Source: Thermoleophilia bacterium
GTDB taxonomy: Bacteria > Actinomycetota > Thermoleophilia > Gaiellales > Gaiellaceae
Assembly (NCBI GenBank): GCA_025936595.1
Contig: JAICTB010000102.1
Coordinates: 1-7,913, forward strand
Reading direction: 5' to 3'
DNA: 7,913 bases
The notes under the pieces were generated by a model. The model saw nothing but the letters and a program-made list of their open reading frames with translations, was not told where the DNA came from and ran no database searches. This document shows, in pieces, positions 6,165 through 7,913 of this stretch (position 1 is its first letter; every line of letters starts with the position of its first letter). Position numbers and translations under genes: made by a program.

Positions 6165-6398
6165 TTAGTTGAGCGGCGTGCGCAGCGCGGCGAGCTTTGC
6201 CTTCAGCTCGGCGGGCATCGGCTCGGTGACGGCCACGCGCACGTAGTGGCGAAGCCGCTCCTCGAAGTGGTAGCGCTTCGCGCACCAGTTGCACTGCTCG
6301 AGATGCCGCTGCGCCTCCGCGACCTGGGCGTCTGACAGCGTGCCGTCGAGGAACGGCTGCATCATCTCCTCGCACTTGTCGCACCAGTCGACCGTCAA
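6165..6398 (-). CDS. RsrA-like zinc-binding anti-sigma factor (ZAS family), compact
   Basis: It is predicted to bind and silence the sigma factor encoded just upstream and to release it when thiols are oxidised. The 77-residue product carries the ZAS zinc motif H-x3-C-x2-C at His32, Cys36 and Cys39, plus Cys6 at the place of Streptomyces RsrA Cys11: the spacing from that Cys to the FLD motif is the same. An additional cysteine at 9 (C-x2-C with Cys6) is unusual for RsrA. After the zinc core come FEERLRHYVR and PAELKAKLAAL, which match the RsrA layout. It lacks the serine/proline-rich tail of the Streptomyces protein (about 105 residues). The start is TTG 6398, overlapping the sigma-factor stop (TTGA), with a possible AAGGCGG site 11 bases before. 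Overlap and order are as in sigR-rsrA pairs. Confidence 0.88.
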   Translation of the reverse strand: MTVDWCDKCEEMMQPFLDGTLSDAQVAEAQRHLEQCNWCAKRYHFEERLRHYVRVAVTEPMPAELKAKLAALRTPLN

Positions 6399-6991
6399 GC
6401 GGGAACCGCCTTGTCTGCGAGATTCTTCTTGAGGATACGCCTACCGCGGTGCAAGCGCGACATGACGGTCCCGATCGGGATGTCGAGGATCTGCGCTGCG
6501 TCGGCGTAGGCGAACTCGCCGATGTCTACGAGCACGATCACGTCGCGGAAATCGTGCGGCACGTCGGCGAGCGCGTCGACGATCGAATCCTGGCTCAGCC
6601 GCTCGAGCACGCGCTCCTCATCGGGGTTCTCGTCCGGCACCTGCGACTCGAGCTTGTTGTAGAGGAAGTAGTCGCCCGCCTCGTTGTCGAGCGATGTCGT
6701 CTGCGGTGCGCGCTGCTGCCTGCGCCCCCGGTCGATGTTCAGGTTCGTGAGGATGCGCAGGAGCCACGCGCGCAGGTTCGTCCCCGGCGTGTACTGCCGC
6801 CAGGCGCGAAACGCGCGCTCATACGTCTGCTGCACGAGATCCTCGGCCTCGTCGCGCGAGCCGGCGATCCGGCGCGCGACGCGGTAGACCTGATCGCTCA
6901 ACTCGAGCGCCTCCTCCTCGAAGCGGACGCGGTCCCGCGCCTGCTGGGCGAGCTTGCGGGTGTCGGCAGCCGTTGGTGCGCTCTCGCTCAT
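6395..6991 (-). CDS. ECF sigma factor, SigR/SigH-like
   Basis: It directs RNA polymerase to thiol-oxidative stress promoters, if the SigR assignment holds. It has 198 residues from ATG 6991. Region 2 spans about 24-94, with DEAEDLVQQTYERAFRAW and GTNLRAWLLRILTNLNID split across regions 2.1 to 2.4; the latter is close to the GTNLKAWLYRILTN of SigR. Region 4 spans about 135-190, with LADVPHDFRDVIVLVDIGEF and the recognition helix IPIGTVMSRLHRGRRILKK, which is nearly the SigR sequence. The gene overlaps the anti-sigma gene by four bases. AGGGTGG (6999-7005 on the + strand as CCACCCT) is a well-spaced ribosome site. The upstream promoter fits its own predicted recognition sequence. Confidence 0.93.
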   Translation of the reverse strand: MSESAPTAADTRKLAQQARDRVRFEEEALELSDQVYRVARRIAGSRDEAEDLVQQTYERAFRAWRQYTPGTNLRAWLLRILTNLNIDRGRRQQRAPQTTSLDNEAGDYFLYNKLESQVPDENPDEERVLERLSQDSIVDALADVPHDFRDVIVLVDIGEFAYADAAQILDIPIGTVMSRLHRGRRILKKNLADKAVPA

Positions 6992-6998
6992 CCGGCGG

Positions 6999-7005
6999 CC
7001 ACCCT
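6999..7005 (-). promoter_or_regulatory. Ribosome binding site for the sigma factor
   Basis: Read on the minus strand, AGGGTGG sits seven bases before the ATG at 6991, supporting that start. Confidence 0.55.
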
Positions 7006-7017
7006 AGCACTGGTATG

Positions 7018-7043
7018 AACGCCCACTCTGCGCACCGGATTCC
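7018..7043 (-). promoter_or_regulatory. SigR-type promoter upstream of the sigma gene (GGAAT-N18-GTT)
   Basis: On the minus strand, GGAAT (7043-7039, preceded by another G) is followed by exactly 18 bases and then GTT (7020-7018). This equals the known SigR/SigH consensus GGAAT-N18/19-GTT. The -10 element ends 26 bases before the ATG of the sigma gene, leaving room for a transcript start near 7010 and the ribosome site at 6999-7005. Position, orientation and spacing all fit an autoregulatory promoter. Confidence 0.75.
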
Positions 7044-7083
7044 CGCTCTGGGGCGTTGCTTCCACGACAGGCGTGTCAGAGAC

Positions 7084-7091
7084 GAGGGAGG
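7084..7091 (+). promoter_or_regulatory. Ribosome binding site deciding the start of the DUF2171-like gene
   Basis: GAGGGAGG ends five bases before GTG 7097. An upstream in-frame GTG at 7073 has no such site and would add eight residues, so 7097 is preferred. Confidence 0.6.
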
Positions 7092-7096
7092 TTCTC

Positions 7097-7495
7097 GTGA
7101 AAGGCCAAGACGTCGTCACGAACGACGACCACACGCTCGGCACGGTGATCGCGGAACGCGACGACTGCGTGATCGTCGAGACGGGGCACGTGTTCAAGAC
7201 GAAGCACGCGATCCCGCGGGCGTTCCTGCACGACCACGACGGCAAGCTCCGCGCAACGGTGACGAAGGACGTCGTCGACGCGTCACCCAAGGTCGATCTC
7301 CAGAAGTGGAGCTGCGCCGAAGTCCGGCGGCACTACGGCCTCGACGGCCCGGTGCAGCTCGACCCCGACTTGAGGATCGACAACCCGGAGTCGGCATCGC
7401 CGGTCGAGCCGGCGCCGGCGGACCGCCTTGCGACGCTCGGCGGGGCAGCCGACCCGACGATCGAACGGTCGTCGCAGTTCGACCGAGAGGACTAG
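7097..7495 (+). CDS. DUF2171 / PRC-barrel-like domain protein
   Basis: The function is unknown. The product has 132 residues from GTG 7097. Residues about 1-65 look like a small beta-barrel of the DUF2171/PRC-barrel type: GQDVVTNDDHTLGTVIAERD, a VIVETG strand, the KTKHAIPRAFL segment and LRATVTKDVV. The KHAIP element corresponds to the conserved H-x-I/L-P stretch of that family. Residues about 75-132 are acidic and proline- or alanine-rich and look disordered. No signal peptide or membrane segment is present. It is transcribed divergently from the sigma-factor operon across about 105 bases and is convergent with the CopZ-like gene, six bases from it. No clear promoter for this strand was found, and no SigR-type site faces this way. 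Family assignment is moderately sure. Confidence 0.82.
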   Translation: MKGQDVVTNDDHTLGTVIAERDDCVIVETGHVFKTKHAIPRAFLHDHDGKLRATVTKDVVDASPKVDLQKWSCAEVRRHYGLDGPVQLDPDLRIDNPESASPVEPAPADRLATLGGAADPTIERSSQFDRED

Positions 7496-7501
7496 AGCTC
7501 C

Positions 7502-7720
7502 TTACACGAACAGCTGCTCGCGGAAGCCGCCGCGCGCCATCGTCTCGACGAGCGCATCCCGCGTGGTGCGCTCGTCGTCGTAGGAGAGCTGCACCTGCCC
7601 CATCAGATTCGCGTTCGCCGACTCGAGCCCCGCAACGCCCTCGAGCGTCTTCGCGAGGCGCATCACGCACTTCTCGCAGCGGATGCCGCTGACCTGAATC
7701 GTCTCGGAGACCGTGGCCAT
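7502..7720 (-). CDS. Heavy-metal-associated (HMA) domain protein, CopZ-like
   Basis: This 72-residue protein is almost entirely one HMA domain and probably a cytoplasmic metal chaperone or buffer, most likely for copper. The metal site is GIRCEKC (Cys15 and Cys18), a variant of the usual GMxCxxC with isoleucine in place of methionine. The ferredoxin-like fold is supported by TIQVSGI (strand 1), KTLEGVAGLESANANL, QVQLSYDDER and a final helix ending ARGGF. The start is ATG 7720, four bases after the TGA of the gene upstream on the same strand, so the two are probably co-transcribed. No clear ribosome site is seen. No P-type ATPase or metal regulator is in the window. The stop codon is six bases from that of the convergent DUF2171-like gene. 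Confidence 0.88.
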   Translation of the reverse strand: MATVSETIQVSGIRCEKCVMRLAKTLEGVAGLESANANLMGQVQLSYDDERTTRDALVETMARGGFREQLFV

Positions 7721-7724
7721 GCGC

Positions 7725-7913
7725 TCAGGCTACCGAGCGGGCGACGAGTGCCGCGGTGGCAATCAATGCGGATTCGGCTGTCAGCTGCAGGTCCGCCTCG
7801 CAGTGCGCAGGATCGAGGCGGCCGAGCAGCGGCTCGCCGCCGAGCTCCCGGGCCGCGGGGCGCACGAGCTCGATCAGCTCCGCCCCGAGCTCCGAGGCGC
7901 GCACGTAGCTCGA
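7725..7913 (-). CDS. C-terminal part of an unidentified protein (5' end outside the window)
   Basis: An open frame runs in from the window edge and ends at TGA 7725, giving 62 residues. It reads ASELGAELIELVRPAAREL, then GGEPLLGRLDPAHCEADLQL, and ends in an alanine-rich tail. Codon use (strong G/C at third positions) and the four-base gap to the HMA gene support real coding. The helical stretch followed by EAxL has a vague resemblance to the C-terminus of carboxylate-amine ligases (YbdK/GshA-like), but this is too weak to assign. The sequence upstream would settle it. Confidence 0.6.
   Translation of the reverse strand, partial: SSYVRASELGAELIELVRPAARELGGEPLLGRLDPAHCEADLQLTAESALIATAALVARSVA

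Noticed and set aside
7073..7096. Upstream GTG as the start of the DUF2171-like gene
   Set aside because: No ribosome binding site precedes it, while GAGGGAGG is ideally placed for GTG 7097.

Overview
The window is very GC-rich, gene-dense DNA. Gene content (a SigR/RsrA-type sigma/anti-sigma pair with a matching promoter, a LytR_C protein, and abundant GTG/TTG starts) points to a high-GC actinobacterium. A deep lineage such as Thermoleophilia is plausible, but that placement is an inference from style and not from a marker gene.

Region 1 (1-4495, + strand) is a tightly packed operon. It encodes a three-subunit molybdenum hydroxylase of the xanthine dehydrogenase / aldehyde oxidoreductase family: a [2Fe-2S] subunit truncated by the window edge, a 734-residue molybdenum-cofactor subunit, and an FAD subunit carrying four extra cysteines expected to hold a [4Fe-4S] cluster. 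These are followed by a cyclophilin-type peptidyl-prolyl isomerase lipoprotein that starts on the stop codon of the FAD subunit. Next is a compact MocA-like nucleotidyltransferase that probably makes the cytosine-dinucleotide form of the cofactor. Each gene overlaps the next, which suggests coupled translation. The substrate cannot be read from the sequence.

Region 2 (4523-5673, + strand) holds a membrane protein with a RodZ-like helix-turn-helix, one transmembrane segment and a LytR_C domain. It is followed by a small VOC (glyoxalase-fold) protein of noticeably lower GC.

Region 3 (5712-6991, - strand) is an operon for a SigR-like ECF sigma factor, its short zinc-binding anti-sigma factor and a second VOC protein that appears to have lost its metal ligands. 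A close match to the SigR promoter consensus (GGAAT, 18-base spacer, GTT) lies just upstream of the sigma gene and predicts autoregulation, as in Streptomyces thiol-oxidative stress control.

Region 4 (7097-7913) has a + strand gene with a DUF2171/PRC-barrel-like domain, divergent from the sigma operon. Convergent with it on the - strand are a small heavy-metal-associated (CopZ-like) protein and, upstream of that, the C-terminal end of an unidentified gene. No tRNA, rRNA, CRISPR array or insertion sequence was seen.
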